50,011 nucleotides of DNA from DATBLE01 sp050258035 (GTDB lineage: Bacteria > Actinomycetota > Thermoleophilia > Gaiellales > Gaiellaceae), in assembly GCA_050258035.1 (NCBI GenBank), contig JBLMYA010000029.1, positions 1 through 50,011 on the forward strand. The letters are read 5' to 3'. The position numbers and the translations under genes are program-made. Below the pieces are notes generated by a model that worked only from the letters and a program-made list of their open reading frames with translations, was not told the origin of the DNA and did no database searches. The first letter of the stretch is position 1. The number at the start of each line of letters is the position of its first letter. Positions 1 to 7,906 of the stretch are shown in pieces.

Positions 1-182
1 ACGCGACGTACGTGATCGGCGACACCCCCGCCGACGTGGAGTGCGGCAAGGCGATCGGCGCCCGGACGATCGCGGTCGCCTCCGGCTGGTATTCCCGCGA
101 GCGGCTCGAGGCCGCCGGGCCTTGGGTCGTCCTCGACCGCATCCCGCCGCCGGACGAGTTCCGGGAGCTGATCGAGGCGTGA
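1..182 (+). CDS. HAD-family hydrolase, C-terminal fragment
   Basis: Only the last 59 codons are inside the window; the frame begins at position 3 and ends with TGA at 180-182. The translation contains a GDTPADVECGKAIGAR stretch, which is the HAD motif IV region (GD...D) followed by the usual glycine-rich turn of phosphoglycolate-phosphatase-like enzymes. The catalytic N-terminal DxD is outside the window. The stop overlaps the GTG of the next gene (GTGA at 179-182), so the two are probably translated together. A phosphatase for a small phosphorylated metabolite is likely, but the substrate cannot be read from this fragment. It may belong to the gene set left of the glycan locus. Confidence 0.8.
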   Translation, partial: ATYVIGDTPADVECGKAIGARTIAVASGWYSRERLEAAGPWVVLDRIPPPDEFRELIEA

Positions 183-1000
183 GGCTCCGCCCGCGGCGGC
201 GGCGCGACGAGCGGACCGCGCGGGCCGAGTTCGTGGCGGCGGCGGCCTCCTTCACGCCGTACGTCGCCGTCGACGTCGACGGCCTGACCTTCCTCGTCTC
301 GACGCACGACCCGAAGATGGCCAAGTTCTTCGCGAGCCGGAAGCGGAACGAGCTGCGCGTGCTGGACACGGCGCTGGAGATCCTCGGCGGCGCGGGCGGC
401 ACGTTCGTCGACGCCGGCGCCTACCTCGGCACCGCCACCCTCGCAGCCCTGCGGGCGGGATTCTCCGCCGCCGTCGCGATCGAGCCCGAGCCCGAGACCG
501 TGCGGCTCCTCCGCGCGAACGTCACCCTCAACGGCGACGAGGAGCGGGTCCGCGTGGTCGCGGCCGCGCTCTCGGACCGGGTGGGAAGCGCCGAGCTGGA
601 CCGCGGCCCGGGCAGTCGCGGCAAGGCGCGCCTGATCGCCGGTGCGGACGACCCGGCGCGGGGTGAGACGGTCGAGGTGGCCGTGACCCGGCTGGACGAC
701 CTCGAGATCGATCCGGAGCACGTCGGCCTCCTGTGGCTCGACGTCGAGGGCCACGAGCTGCGCGTCCTCGAGGGCGCGCCCCGGACGCTCGCCGCGTCGC
801 CGCCGCTCGTGATGGAGCTCTACCCACGCCTGCTCGCGCGCGCCGGCTCGCTCGACGGGCTCGCACCGCTGCTCGAACGGCACTACACGCACGTCGCCGA
901 CCTCCGAGCCGGTGCCGAGCTCCGGCCGGTCGGCGCCCTCGCCGGGCTCGTCGACGACTACGCCGACGGGCACACCGACCTGCTTCTCTGCCGGCGCTAG
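179..1000 (+). CDS. FkbM-family SAM-dependent methyltransferase
   Basis: This 273-residue protein is probably an O-methyltransferase acting on a sugar or glycan. SAM motif I is FVDAGAYLGTATLAAL (about residues 76-91), followed by the acidic strand end AIEPEPE. The FkbM hallmark LLWLDVEGHELRVLEGAP lies at about 186-203. I chose GTG 179 because it overlaps the upstream TGA as GTGA and comes just before the conserved fold; the longer upstream reading would lie inside the HAD gene. The first residues are arginine-rich. The TAG stop (998-1000) overlaps the stop of the converging sulfotransferase in a shared CTAG. The family is clear from the motifs. The acceptor is unknown and is inferred to be a surface glycan from the neighbours. 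Confidence 0.85.
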   Translation: MRLRPRRRRDERTARAEFVAAAASFTPYVAVDVDGLTFLVSTHDPKMAKFFASRKRNELRVLDTALEILGGAGGTFVDAGAYLGTATLAALRAGFSAAVAIEPEPETVRLLRANVTLNGDEERVRVVAAALSDRVGSAELDRGPGSRGKARLIAGADDPARGETVEVAVTRLDDLEIDPEHVGLLWLDVEGHELRVLEGAPRTLAASPPLVMELYPRLLARAGSLDGLAPLLERHYTHVADLRAGAELRPVGALAGLVDDYADGHTDLLLCRR

Positions 1001-1977
1001 CGCTCGACGAGCGCGAGCGCCCGCTCGTACACCTCGCCGGCCCGCCGATCGATCTGCGCGCCGTCGTCCGCCGACACCGTGCGACGGTGCGAATCGGCGC
1101 GTTCCGCGAGGATCCCGTACGAGGAGACGCGCTCGCTCGAATCCGCGCGAATCGGGAGGCCGTTGAAGGTCGGCTCGAGGAGCGTCTCGTCGAACGCGAT
1201 CCCGACCCGCGCGGCGAGGCCGCGCATCACACGCTCGGGCTCGCGGACGAGCTGCTCGTACGAGAGGAGGACGACCCGCTCGGGCCGGCTGCGCTTCGCA
1301 TCGACGGCGGCGGCGGTGGACGCGAGCCATTCACCGACTGCGGCGTCGAGGTCGGCGTAGGACGCCTTGTACCGCCGCGCGGACTCGAACCACCCCTTCG
1401 GGTCGCGCACGATCGAGACGAGCCGTCCGTCCGGGTACGCGGCGAAGAACCGCTCCACCTCGTCGCCGCGGGCGGCGAAGGCGGCGGCGAACGCGGTCAC
1501 CGCGCGCTTCGGCCCGCGGTGGAGGTTCTGGTTGTCGAGCCAGGCGTTGAAGAACGAGGTGAAGTACGCGTCGAGCACGTCCCGCTCGCTCCGAGCGCCC
1601 TGCGCGGCGGCCAGGAAGATCCGCCGCTGGAGCCCCGGCAGGAAGAGGAACGGCAGGACGTCGTAGTCGACGCCGCGCGTGAGCTTCCGGGATGCCTTCG
1701 AGTAGCCCTTGCGCAGGTAGCGCTCGACCTTGCGCTCGTACAGGCTCTCGAACCATCGCTCGGGGGCGTCGGCGAGGTCGAGGGTCGGCCAGCGCAGCTT
1801 GTGCGGATGCCCGAGGTGGAGCTCGCCCGGATGGGCGTGGCACTCTGGATGCCCGTCGAACAGCTGGCTGAGGAGCGTCCCGCCGGAGCGCTGGATCTGG
1901 GAGACGAGGACGAGGGGCTCGCGCACCTCGACGAGGTGCTCGGCGCGGAGCTCGCAGAGCCGGCCGTAGTCGTCCAC
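997..1977 (-). CDS. PAPS-dependent sulfotransferase (paralog 1)
   Basis: About 326 residues. The 5'-phosphosulfate-binding loop QRSGGTLLSQLFDGHPE starts near residue 29, and the 3'-phosphate-binding element LVSIVRDPKGWFESARR lies near residue 185, both in the order expected for the sulfotransferase fold. The protein has no signal peptide and should be cytoplasmic, transferring sulfate from PAPS to a hydroxyl or amino group of a glycan precursor. The start is taken as GTG 1977, one base after the TGA of the upstream paralog. No ATG is available at the right place, and the N-terminus then matches its two paralogs (EHLVEVREPLVL). It is the last gene of the operon descending from 6290. The sequence is strongly similar to the genes at 1979 and 5265, so recent duplication is likely. 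The acceptor is unknown. Confidence 0.85.
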   Translation of the reverse strand: MDDYGRLCELRAEHLVEVREPLVLVSQIQRSGGTLLSQLFDGHPECHAHPGELHLGHPHKLRWPTLDLADAPERWFESLYERKVERYLRKGYSKASRKLTRGVDYDVLPFLFLPGLQRRIFLAAAQGARSERDVLDAYFTSFFNAWLDNQNLHRGPKRAVTAFAAAFAARGDEVERFFAAYPDGRLVSIVRDPKGWFESARRYKASYADLDAAVGEWLASTAAAVDAKRSRPERVVLLSYEQLVREPERVMRGLAARVGIAFDETLLEPTFNGLPIRADSSERVSSYGILAERADSHRRTVSADDGAQIDRRAGEVYERALALVER

Positions 1978-1978
1978 G

Positions 1979-2980
1979 TCAGAGGGAGCGTGCCACCGCC
2001 CGCTCGTAGAGGTCGCCCGCGAGCTCGTCCACCCGGGCGATCGTCTCCTCGTCGAGCGACTCGCGATAGGCCGTCGTGCGATCAGAGAGGACCCCGTAGC
2101 TGCTGACCGGTGCGCTCGAGTTCGCACGGATCGCGCGGCCGTTGAACGTCGGCTCGAGCAGGACAGGCGACACCGTCAGCCCGAGGCGCGCAGCGAGCTT
2201 CTCCATCGTCCCCGGCGTGTCGCGCACGAGCTGCTCGTAGGTGAGGACGACCACGCGATCGCCGTGGCGCTCCTCAGCGCCGAGCGTCGTCTCCGCGGAC
2301 AGCACCCACCGGCGGAGAGCCTCTCCGACCTCGGCGTGCGAGTCCTTCTGCGTGCGCGCCGACGCGTACCACGCGCGGGGCTCGCGCACCATCGAGACGA
2401 GCCACCCGTCGGGATACGCGGCGAAGAAGCGCTCGACGTTCGCCGGCTTCATGTTCACCCGCGGGGCGAAGGCGGTGACCACCTTCTTCGGCGTCGGGTA
2501 GAGGTTCTCGTTGTCGAGCCAGGCGTTGAAGTACGAGGTGAAGTACGCGTCGAGGACGTCGCGCTCGGTCCTCGGCTGCCGTTCGGCGACGCACCGCTCG
2601 AAGATCGCGCGCTGGAGGCGGGGCGGGAACAGGAAGGGGAAGACGTCCGCCTCGGCGTCCCCCGGCCGCTGGGCCGGCTTCTTGTAGCCCGCACGGAAGT
2701 GCTTCTCCGGGTAGCGCTCGTCCAGCAGGTCGAACCAGCTCCCGGGCCTGGCCAGGTCGAGCTGCGGCCAGTGGCGCGACTTCGGATAGCCGATCGCGAG
2801 CTCGTGCGGATGCGCGTGGCACTCGGGGTGCCCGTCGAAGAGCTGGCTGAGGAGCGTTCCCCCCGAACGGTGGATCTGCGAGATCAGGACGAGCGGCTCT
2901 CGCACTTCGACGAGGTGCTCGAGTCGGGCGCGGAACAGCTCGCCGTATTCCGCGGCCTCGGCGCTGGCTGCAGGGGTCAT
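1979..2980 (-). CDS. PAPS-dependent sulfotransferase (paralog 2)
   Basis: This 333-residue paralog of the preceding sulfotransferase has the PAPS loop QIHRSGGTLLSQLFDGHPE at about residues 35-53 and the 3'-phosphate site LVSMVREPRAWYASAR near residue 192. Note the RDP to REP change in the second motif; the neighbours have RDP. A long stretch, AYFTSYFNAWLDNENLYPTPKKVVTAFAP, is shared with the other two paralogs and probably shapes the acceptor site. ATG 2980 overlaps the upstream stop as ATGA, indicating translational coupling. The role is sulfation of a surface-glycan intermediate in the cytoplasm, inferred from the family and the locus. Three copies with diverged central regions may recognise different sugars. 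Confidence 0.85.
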   Translation of the reverse strand: MTPAASAEAAEYGELFRARLEHLVEVREPLVLISQIHRSGGTLLSQLFDGHPECHAHPHELAIGYPKSRHWPQLDLARPGSWFDLLDERYPEKHFRAGYKKPAQRPGDAEADVFPFLFPPRLQRAIFERCVAERQPRTERDVLDAYFTSYFNAWLDNENLYPTPKKVVTAFAPRVNMKPANVERFFAAYPDGWLVSMVREPRAWYASARTQKDSHAEVGEALRRWVLSAETTLGAEERHGDRVVVLTYEQLVRDTPGTMEKLAARLGLTVSPVLLEPTFNGRAIRANSSAPVSSYGVLSDRTTAYRESLDEETIARVDELAGDLYERAVARSL

Positions 2981-5268
2981 GCCGTGACCGGTGCGCCCTC
3001 CGCGAGGAGCTCGGAGATCCGGACGGCAGCGGTCGCGTCCGCCTCCAGGACCGTGAACCGGCCGAAAGGAGGCCACGCGAAGAACGAGGTCGCGAGTGTC
3101 ACGTGATCCTCCGCGACGTGCCCCGGGTCCGAGTGGAGAGCGACGGAGGGGACGCCGTGGAGGGAGGCCAGGTACGGGAGGACGCCGTAGCTGCCGGCGA
3201 ATCCGCTCGACCGGGCGACGATCGCCTCCGCCCGTGGCAGCAGCTCGTCGCCGATCGCCACGACCGTGCGACTGCGCTCCAGCTCGGCGACGACCGACGC
3301 CCCCAGCTCGGCGTTCTCGAAGCGGACTGCGACGAAGTCCTCGGGCAGGTCGACGCCGCCGAGCTCGGGCGGGTCGAGCAGCGCGAACTCGAGCGGCCGG
3401 TTCAGGGGGCGGCCCCCGGGGCGCTGACGCGCCAGCTCGGCGCGCAGGTCGTCCACCGTCGTGGTCGGCAGCTCGACGACCTCGTCCGCTCCGAGCGCCT
3501 CCCGGGCCGCGTCGAGCCCCGCGACCTCGGCCGTGGAGAAGCAGCGCAACCCGATCCCCTCGTACCACGCCGCGCTCTCCGGCCGGGCGAGGACGACGAG
3601 CCGGCCGCGCATCCCCACCGTGACCGACTGGGCCCAGCGCAGGAAGGGGATCCAGAAGAGCAGCTCGCCGATCTGGTCGTCGACCCAGGGCCCGGCGACG
3701 ACGGGCGGGCCGTCCTCGTCCCGTCCGAGCCTGCGCACCCGGCGGCGCAGCTCCTCGATCGGCGTCAGCGTCTTCGCCTTCTCCCTCCGGCGCTCGGCCT
3801 GGCCGCGGGCGGTCAGCGCCACGATCGGCCGCAGCCCGAGACGGACGAGCCCGGCCGCCGTGCCGCCACGGTCAGGAGCCGGCGCGGGGCTCGCCGCGAG
3901 GCGCTCGATCCTCCCGACGACCACCGGGGAGGCGGGCACGTCGAGGCCGAGCGGGCGGACGAAGCGCCTGAGGAAGCGCTCGTTGCGGCCGTCGTCGGGC
4001 CGGCCGCGAACGGACTCCTCGAGCTGCTCGAGGTGCTCGTCCATCGTCCGGCCGACGTGGAGGAGACCGAACTCGTCGGCGTTCAGGTAGTGGAAGTGCA
4101 GCGTGCCCTGCTGGGTGTCGCGGTACTCCTCGGCCAGCACCGTGTGCACCGGCCGCCCGACGATCGCGCTCTCGATCTGGGCGCTGGTGTTGATCCCGAC
4201 CACCGCGGCGGCGTGGTGGATCGAGTCGAAGTAGTTCCGGCGCGAGGAATCCTCGAGCGGCTCCTCGCCGAAGCGGGGCCAGACTCCGAACTGGGGCGCC
4301 TCGATCGTCGACCGGCCCCACTGGGCGGCGTTGCGGGGATGCGGCCGGGCGATCACGCCTGCCTCGGCGAGCAGGCCGCCGTGCGCCCGCAGGGCATCGA
4401 GCCAGCGCCGCAGGAACGCGATCTCGTTCGGGGCGACGAAGTGGGACGAGCAGACGTAGAGGACGATCGGACGGTCCTCGCGCAGGCCGACCTCGCGGCA
4501 GAACTCGGCTCGGCTCCGGCTCGGCTTCCAGTCGAACCAGTGGTCGTACGCGGGCGCGCCGGTGACCTCGACCTGCTCCGGCGGCAGGCCCTGCAGCTCG
4601 GTCGCCTCCGCCGACTGGAGGTCGTTCCAGACGAGCGTGAGCTCGGGCCGGTCGTGGATCAACCCCTTGTTGGTGAGGTTGTCCCAGCTGAAGACGGGGT
4701 ACGCCGTGTGGATGCCGAGCCGGTTGGCGGCGCGGATGTAGGGCGACTGGCTGGAGCCGAGGTCGGCCAGGTGGGAGACGAGCACCACGTCCGGCTCCTG
4801 GTCGACGACGAAGCGCTCGACGTGTGGCGGAGGAACGATGCTCCGCTCGACGGCTTCCAGCGCGTGACGGAAGAGCCGCACGCCGTGGGTGCCGGCCGGT
4901 CGGAGCAACCGGGCCGCGCGCCTGACGAACGGTTGCGCACGGCGCTCGGCACGCGCGCGCAGGCCTGACGCGTCCGCGTACGCCGGCTCCAGGTAGCGCA
5001 GGTAGTCGATGCTGAACCGCAGGCGCTCGGCCAGCGCGTCCCAGCCCCGGCGGTTCCGGTCGAAGCCGGGGCTCGACCGCCCCGGAAGTGCGCCGTAGGT
5101 CACACCCGGGCACTCCTCGGCGATCCGGCGCACCGCCTCGAGCGACTCGCCGGTCTTGATCCGCCGGAAGACGAGGTGAACGTGGTGTCCCCGGTCGGCG
5201 AGCAGCCGGAGGATGCGGCCGTACGAGCGCACGTACGCCGGATGGGTCATGACGAAGAGGACCTTCAC
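2977..5268 (-). CDS. Two-domain surface-glycan glycosyltransferase (SWDN family plus extra C-terminal domain)
   Basis: A 763-residue protein against 445-522 for its paralogs. Residues 1 to about 490 carry the family landmarks in order: an N-terminal strand KVLFVMTHPAYVRSYGR, SWDNLTNKGLI near 193, VWNDLQ, VTGAPAYDHWF, VLYVCSSHFVAPNE, ARPHPRNAAQW near 306 and VGINTSAQIESAI. This resembles the CDP-glycerol glycerophosphotransferase / surface-carbohydrate GT-B group. From about 521 there is a second domain (GPWVDDQIGELLFWIPFLRW ... ARSSGFAGSYGVLPYLASLHGVPS) that is homologous by eye to the whole protein encoded at 27201-28199. GTG 5268 forms GTGA with the upstream stop, and the 3' end overlaps the next gene as ATGA. 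It sits between sulfotransferase genes, so the product may be handed directly to them. Donor and acceptor are unknown. Confidence 0.7.
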   Translation of the reverse strand: MKVLFVMTHPAYVRSYGRILRLLADRGHHVHLVFRRIKTGESLEAVRRIAEECPGVTYGALPGRSSPGFDRNRRGWDALAERLRFSIDYLRYLEPAYADASGLRARAERRAQPFVRRAARLLRPAGTHGVRLFRHALEAVERSIVPPPHVERFVVDQEPDVVLVSHLADLGSSQSPYIRAANRLGIHTAYPVFSWDNLTNKGLIHDRPELTLVWNDLQSAEATELQGLPPEQVEVTGAPAYDHWFDWKPSRSRAEFCREVGLREDRPIVLYVCSSHFVAPNEIAFLRRWLDALRAHGGLLAEAGVIARPHPRNAAQWGRSTIEAPQFGVWPRFGEEPLEDSSRRNYFDSIHHAAAVVGINTSAQIESAIVGRPVHTVLAEEYRDTQQGTLHFHYLNADEFGLLHVGRTMDEHLEQLEESVRGRPDDGRNERFLRRFVRPLGLDVPASPVVVGRIERLAASPAPAPDRGGTAAGLVRLGLRPIVALTARGQAERRREKAKTLTPIEELRRRVRRLGRDEDGPPVVAGPWVDDQIGELLFWIPFLRWAQSVTVGMRGRLVVLARPESAAWYEGIGLRCFSTAEVAGLDAAREALGADEVVELPTTTVDDLRAELARQRPGGRPLNRPLEFALLDPPELGGVDLPEDFVAVRFENAELGASVVAELERSRTVVAIGDELLPRAEAIVARSSGFAGSYGVLPYLASLHGVPSVALHSDPGHVAEDHVTLATSFFAWPPFGRFTVLEADATAAVRISELLAEGAPVTA

Positions 5269-6290
5269 TCGCCGACTGATGGTACTGGGGCCGCCAGCGC
5301 TTCGGCCTCCGCGTAGAGGGAGCGGGCGAGCTCGTCGATCCGCGCGATCGCCTCGGCGTCCAGCGACCGGCGGTACGCGGTCGTCCGCTCCTTGAGGATC
5401 CCGTACTCGCTCACCGGCCCGCTCGAGTTCGCCCGGACCGGGCGGCCGTTGAAGGTCGGTTCGAGCAGTGCGGGCGAGCGCTCGATCCCGATCCGGTCGG
5501 CCACCCGCCACATCGTCCCCTCCGTGTCGAGGACGAGCTGCTCGTAGGTCAGCACGAGGACCCGGTCGCCGAACCGGCCCGCCGCGTCGAGGGCGGCCTG
5601 CGTCGATCGCGTCCACTCCGCGATCGCGCCGTCCAGGTCGACCCAGCGCTCGCGGTACTTGCTCGCCGACTCGTACCATGCGGCGGGGTCGCGGACGATC
5701 GAGATCAGCGTTCCGTCGGGGTAGGCGGCGAAGAGACGCTCGGCGTTCCCGGGCTCGACGCCGAGCTGCGGCGTGAAGCCCGTCACCACCTTCTTCGGCG
5801 CCGCATAGAGGTTCTGGTTGTCGAGCCAGGCATTGAAGTACGACGTGAAGTAGGCGTCGAGGACGTCTCTCTCGGTGGACGCGCCGGCTGCCGCCTGCTC
5901 GAAGATCGCACGCTGGAGGTGGGGGAGGAAGACGAACGGAAAGACGTCGTGGCCCGGCTCGAGACGCGCCTCCTTGTGCTTGACGTAGCCCTCGCGGAGG
6001 TGCAGCTCGACGGGGCTCTCGTAGAGGACGTCGAACCAGGTCTCGGGCGCGGAGAGGTCGAGCGGTGGCCACTCCCACTTGCGCGGGTGCCCGATGTAGA
6101 TCTCGCTCGGGTGCGCATGGCACTCCGGATGTCCGTCGAAGAGCTGGCTGAGGAGCGTCCCGCCCGAGCGCTGGACCTGCGAGACCAGCACGAGCGGCTC
6201 CCGCACGGCAACGACGTGCTCGAGGCGCACCCGGCACAGCTCGCGGTACTCCTCGAGGGCGGCGCGACGGTCGGACCCGGGCAAGCGCAT
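5265..6290 (-). CDS. PAPS-dependent sulfotransferase (paralog 3, first gene of operon)
   Basis: This 341-residue member of the same sulfotransferase subfamily has the PAPS loop SQVQRSGGTLLSQLFDGHPE at about 35-54 and the 3'-phosphate motif LISIVRDPAAWYESASKYRE near 192. ATG 6290 starts the operon 5265 > 2977 > 1979 > 997; every junction overlaps or has a 1-nt gap. A TAGCCT box (minus strand, 6305-6300) lies 9 nt upstream of the start, suggesting a leaderless or nearly leaderless mRNA. The divergent gene at 6316 uses an overlapping box on the other strand. Cytoplasmic sulfation of a glycan precursor is the likely role. The substrate cannot be inferred. Confidence 0.85.
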   Translation of the reverse strand: MRLPGSDRRAALEEYRELCRVRLEHVVAVREPLVLVSQVQRSGGTLLSQLFDGHPECHAHPSEIYIGHPRKWEWPPLDLSAPETWFDVLYESPVELHLREGYVKHKEARLEPGHDVFPFVFLPHLQRAIFEQAAAGASTERDVLDAYFTSYFNAWLDNQNLYAAPKKVVTGFTPQLGVEPGNAERLFAAYPDGTLISIVRDPAAWYESASKYRERWVDLDGAIAEWTRSTQAALDAAGRFGDRVLVLTYEQLVLDTEGTMWRVADRIGIERSPALLEPTFNGRPVRANSSGPVSEYGILKERTTAYRRSLDAEAIARIDELARSLYAEAEALAAPVPSVGE

Positions 6291-6299
6291 CGGGGTCTC

Positions 6300-6309
6300 A
6301 GGCTAGCGT
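6300..6309. promoter_or_regulatory. Divergent -10 pair sharing one TA step
   Basis: AGGCTAGCGT. On the plus strand TAGCGT (6304-6309) ends 6 nt before the GTG at 6316. On the minus strand TAGCCT (6305-6300) ends 9 nt before the ATG at 6290. Both fit -10 boxes for leaderless transcripts, and the two hexamers overlap by the TA at 6304-6305. No good -35 match was seen on either strand. The same arrangement recurs at 13164, 28208 and 35661. Confidence 0.5.
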
Positions 6310-6315
6310 GTTCCC

Positions 6316-7884
6316 GTGGACCCGCCCCCGCCACGCCTGCGGTTCCTGTTCTTCATGCTCCACGCCGGCTACCTGCGCTTCTACCGGCCCGCGATCGAGG
6401 TGCTCGCAGCGCGCGGGCACGAGGTGCACCTCGCGTTCACGCGGCTGGAGAAGGATCGGGGGGATTCGGCGCTCGCGGCTGCGATCGCGGAGGCGAACCC
6501 GGGCGTGACGTACGAGGAGGCACCGGTGCGCCGACGCGACGACGGCTGGCGGCCGCTGTCGGCGCTCGTCCGGAGCCTGGTCGACCTCGGCCGGTACATG
6601 AACCCCCGCTACGAGGACGCCCCGGCGCTCCGCGCCCGGATGGCGACGAAGCTGACGCGTCACGTCTCGACGGCCGGGCGGGTCGACCCGGTCTCCGCGC
6701 GGGTGACGCTGCGCGCCGTCCGGTTCCTCGAGCAGCACTCGGGCGAGGCGTGGGAGCGGCGCGTGGTGGGCAGCCTGGGCGCGGTCGAACAGGCGATCCC
6801 GACCGCACCCGAGATCGACCGCTACCTCCGCGACCGGCGGCCGGATGCGGTGCTGGTGACGCCGGTGATCGAGTTCGCGTCGAGCCAGGTCGAGTACCTG
6901 AAGAGCGCGCGCAGGGCGGGGATCCCGGCCGCCGTCTGCGTCGCGAGCTGGGACAACCTGACCGGCAAGGGCCTGATCCGCGTCGTCCCCGACCGCGTGC
7001 TGGTGTGGAACGACATGCAGGTGGAGGAGGCGGTGTCGATGCACGGCATCCCCCGCGAGCGGGTGGTCACGACCGGCGCGGCGAAGTTCGACGAGTGGTT
7101 CGAGCGGCGCCCGTCGAGCGGACGCGAGGACTTCCTGCGGCAGGTCGGCCTGGCAGACCGCCCCTTCGTGCTCTACGCGTGCTCGTCGGCCTTCATCGCG
7201 CCCGACGAGGTCTCGTTCGTCGAACGCTGGCTCGGTGCGCTGCGGGCGCATCGTGGGTTGGAAGACGTCGGCGTCCTCGTCAGGCCGCATCCGCAGAACG
7301 CGCGCCAGTGGGACGGAGTCGACCTCTCGCGGTTCGGCAACGTCGTAGTGTGGCCCGCGGGGGGCGCCCAGCCGGACGCGGGCGAGGCGCGCGCGGGCTT
7401 CTTCGACTCGCTCTGGCACGGCGCGGCCGTCGTCGGCATCAACACGAGCGCGCTGATCGAGGCGGCGATCCTCGGCAAGAGCGTCCTCACGCCGCGCGTC
7501 CCCGAGTTCGCGGGGACGCAGGAGGGGACGCTGCACTTCCGGTACGTCACGGTCGAGAACGGCGGCTTCGTGCACGCCGGCGAGCTGGACGAGCATCTCG
7601 ACGCGCTCGCCGACGTCCTGGCGCGCGGCGACGAGCACGCCGAACGGACCCGGCGCTTCGTCGAGTCGTTCGTCCGCCCGCACGGCATCGACCGTTCGGC
7701 AGCGCCGATCATGGCCGACGCGATCGAGGGCGTCGCCTCGCTGTCGCCCGCTCCCGTGCGAAGCTCGCCGGGCACGGAGCTCCTGCGGATCGCGCTCACG
7801 CCCGCCGCCTTCGCCGTGGGCGTGATCGGCGGCGTCTCGGCGCGCCTCCGCCGCCGGCCGCCGGCCGAGCGGGATCTCGCCTGA
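6316..7884 (+). CDS. Surface-glycan glycosyltransferase, SWDN family
   Basis: A 522-residue single-domain member of the repeated family. Landmarks: an N-terminal strand RFLFFMLHAGYLRFYRPA, SWDNLTGKGLI near residue 211, VLVWNDMQ, TTGAAKFDEWFE, VLYACSSAFIAPDE, VRPHPQNARQW near 323, VGINTSALIEAAI near 375, then TQEGTLHFRYVTVENGGF and FVRPHGIDR. A GT-B fold acting on a nucleotide- or CDP-linked donor is the best guess from similarity to CDP-glycerol glycerophosphotransferase-like surface carbohydrate proteins. GTG 6316 is chosen because TAGCGT lies 6 nt upstream and the fold begins at once. The C-terminal about 40 residues are basic and may touch the membrane. It is a monocistronic gene, divergent from the sulfotransferase operon. 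Confidence 0.7.
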   Translation: MDPPPPRLRFLFFMLHAGYLRFYRPAIEVLAARGHEVHLAFTRLEKDRGDSALAAAIAEANPGVTYEEAPVRRRDDGWRPLSALVRSLVDLGRYMNPRYEDAPALRARMATKLTRHVSTAGRVDPVSARVTLRAVRFLEQHSGEAWERRVVGSLGAVEQAIPTAPEIDRYLRDRRPDAVLVTPVIEFASSQVEYLKSARRAGIPAAVCVASWDNLTGKGLIRVVPDRVLVWNDMQVEEAVSMHGIPRERVVTTGAAKFDEWFERRPSSGREDFLRQVGLADRPFVLYACSSAFIAPDEVSFVERWLGALRAHRGLEDVGVLVRPHPQNARQWDGVDLSRFGNVVVWPAGGAQPDAGEARAGFFDSLWHGAAVVGINTSALIEAAILGKSVLTPRVPEFAGTQEGTLHFRYVTVENGGFVHAGELDEHLDALADVLARGDEHAERTRRFVESFVRPHGIDRSAAPIMADAIEGVASLSPAPVRSSPGTELLRIALTPAAFAVGVIGGVSARLRRRPPAERDLA

Positions 7885-7906
7885 TCGCCGGCGTACGCTT
7901 GATCAG
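7881..7906. other. Short dyad between converging genes
   Basis: CTGATC at 7881-7886 pairs with GATCAG at 7901-7906, with a GCGTACGC palindrome (7891-7898) in the loop. It spans the 18-bp gap between the stops of the genes at 6316 and 7903. It may be a weak bidirectional terminator; there is no T-run, so support is limited. Confidence 0.25.

Noticed and set aside
997..2980. Recent tandem duplication by a mobile element for the sulfotransferase pair
   Set aside because: No terminal repeats, target duplications or transposase genes are visible. Simple duplication with divergence is enough.
3103..4968. Long plus-strand open frame opposite the fused glycosyltransferase, and similar long frames at 733-2106, 8946-10166, 10310-11593 and 27238-29415
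   Set aside because: They are antisense or shifted shadows typical of very GC-rich coding DNA. Their translations are low-complexity Arg/Ala/Gly/Asp/Val-rich with no domain, while the opposite frames have clear conserved motifs.
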